Assembly: GCF_037975245.1 (NCBI RefSeq)
Contig: NC_092567.1
Coordinates: 2,713,214 to 2,777,213 of the forward strand
Direction of reading: 5' to 3'
From: Apostichopus japonicus
Taxonomy: Eukaryota > Echinodermata > Holothuroidea > Aspidochirotida > Stichopodidae
Length of the DNA: 64,000 nucleotides
Shown piece by piece: positions 62,711-64,000 of this stretch (position 1 is the stretch's first letter; each line of letters opens with the position of its first letter). The notes below the pieces were generated by a model. That model saw only the letters and a program-made list of their open reading frames with translations. It did not search any database and was not told where the DNA came from. The position numbers and the translations under genes were made by a program.

Positions 62711-63179
62711 GTTTATTCATACACTACCATTTGTATGGGGGGAAAAATCATAATTCAAAACATTTTTGGTTACATATAACCAAAGATTTATTAAAGTGAT
62801 GCCCCGTAATTTTACCGTGCGTTACTCACAGGATTAACCACGGTCAGCTGACCTGAATGGAACAATAGGATTTAGGAATCTTTACTAAGTATGAATGAAC
62901 ATAGCTTTTGTAGTTAGTAGTCTATGTAGCCTCCAAGCAGATAACTTATTTTCAGTTGTTTACTTGCTGAACCAGAGTGATTAATAAGTTTGTGAAGTGA
63001 GGGCCAGTGGTACAAATGTATCGAAAATGTTCGGAACAAAAGTGCAGTCGCGAAAGATGGGGTGTCTGAAATGACCCAATCATCAGGCCTTAGCTACGTC
63101 CCTGGTTGACCGATAAATAAAACTACTTGAATTGTATCTGAATCCCTCTCTTAACTACTACTTGCAAGATTAACACGCG

Positions 63180-63280
<101 letters not shown>

Positions 63281-63360
63281 ATAATATACTTAACTAAACT
63301 ATCATCATACTGCTACTCGGAGTTTCACGTGTACGGCTCGCGCACCGATCATCAGGCAAC

Positions 63361-64000
<640 letters not shown>

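Larger units (their letters stand above)
60590..63104. mobile_element. 2,515-bp non-autonomous hAT-like element
   Basis: The left tip CAGGGACGTCGCTAAAG and the complement of the right tip CAGGGACGTAGCTAAGG agree at 15 of 17 positions. A perfect 8-bp duplication GTTGACCG flanks the element (60582-60589 and 63105-63112). The interior has no transposase-like frame. It does contain a 48-base-arm fold-back (62544-62710), a perfect 16-bp hairpin (62335-62377) and a TIR-like CCTGGCTACGTCGCTG at 61374-61389, which suggests nested or composite sequence. Movement would require a hAT transposase supplied from elsewhere. Confidence 0.87.

Overview
The window looks like AT-rich nuclear DNA from an animal. 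It has GT-AG introns, long gene-free stretches, many dispersed repeats, microsatellites, minisatellites and G/C homopolymer runs, and no operons, Shine-Dalgarno sites or prokaryotic genes. The repeat classes (animal CACTA/EnSpm, hAT-like elements, LINE scraps) and the sequence style suggest a marine invertebrate deuterostome, most likely an echinoderm. That assignment is inference; no host marker gene is present to prove it.

Layout. 1-2225 is a degenerate CCATCCTAT-type satellite. 2.2-11.3 kb is mostly non-coding. It holds a diverged duplication (about 4.57-6.07 and 9.81-11.34 kb), one copy of which carries a 373-bp hAT-like insertion that is absent from the other copy, and a second hAT-like element (523 bp) at 7248-7770. 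11.3-29.4 kb is gene-poor, with a GAGTACC-rich hAT-like element at 12.5-13.2 kb, LINE reverse-transcriptase scraps and diverged dispersed repeats. 29.4-30.7 kb holds a 34-bp minisatellite (14 units) and a repeat of about 215-250 bp. 31-40 kb has no clear gene, but it has a few splice-flanked candidate exons and many perfect TGACGTCA palindromes.

The centrepiece is 43675-54459, a structurally complete 10.8-kb CACTA/EnSpm-class DNA transposon. It has 20-bp terminal inverted repeats beginning CACTCT, a TA target duplication, and an unoccupied version of the same site in a neighbouring paralogous repeat (about 56.25 kb). It carries two intact genes on the + strand. One is a 10-exon gene whose exons join in phase into a 506-residue protein with an N-terminal SAM domain. 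The other is an uninterrupted 828-codon tnp2-like transposase with two C2H2 fingers, lying wholly inside intron 2 of the SAM gene and almost filling it. This resembles maize En/Spm, where tnpD lies within an intron of tnpA. A cryptic acceptor just before the transposase ATG would join SAM exon 1 to the transposase in frame.

54.5-56.6 kb continues the degenerate tandem repeat that the transposon interrupts. 57-60.5 kb has short tandem repeats and repeat ends. 60590-63104 is a 2.5-kb non-autonomous hAT-like element with a perfect 8-bp target duplication, containing a long fold-back and a perfect 16-bp hairpin. Two (TA)n blocks flanking a short spacer follow. No rRNA, tRNA or CRISPR array was recognised. 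Genes outside transposons are at best isolated candidate exons.
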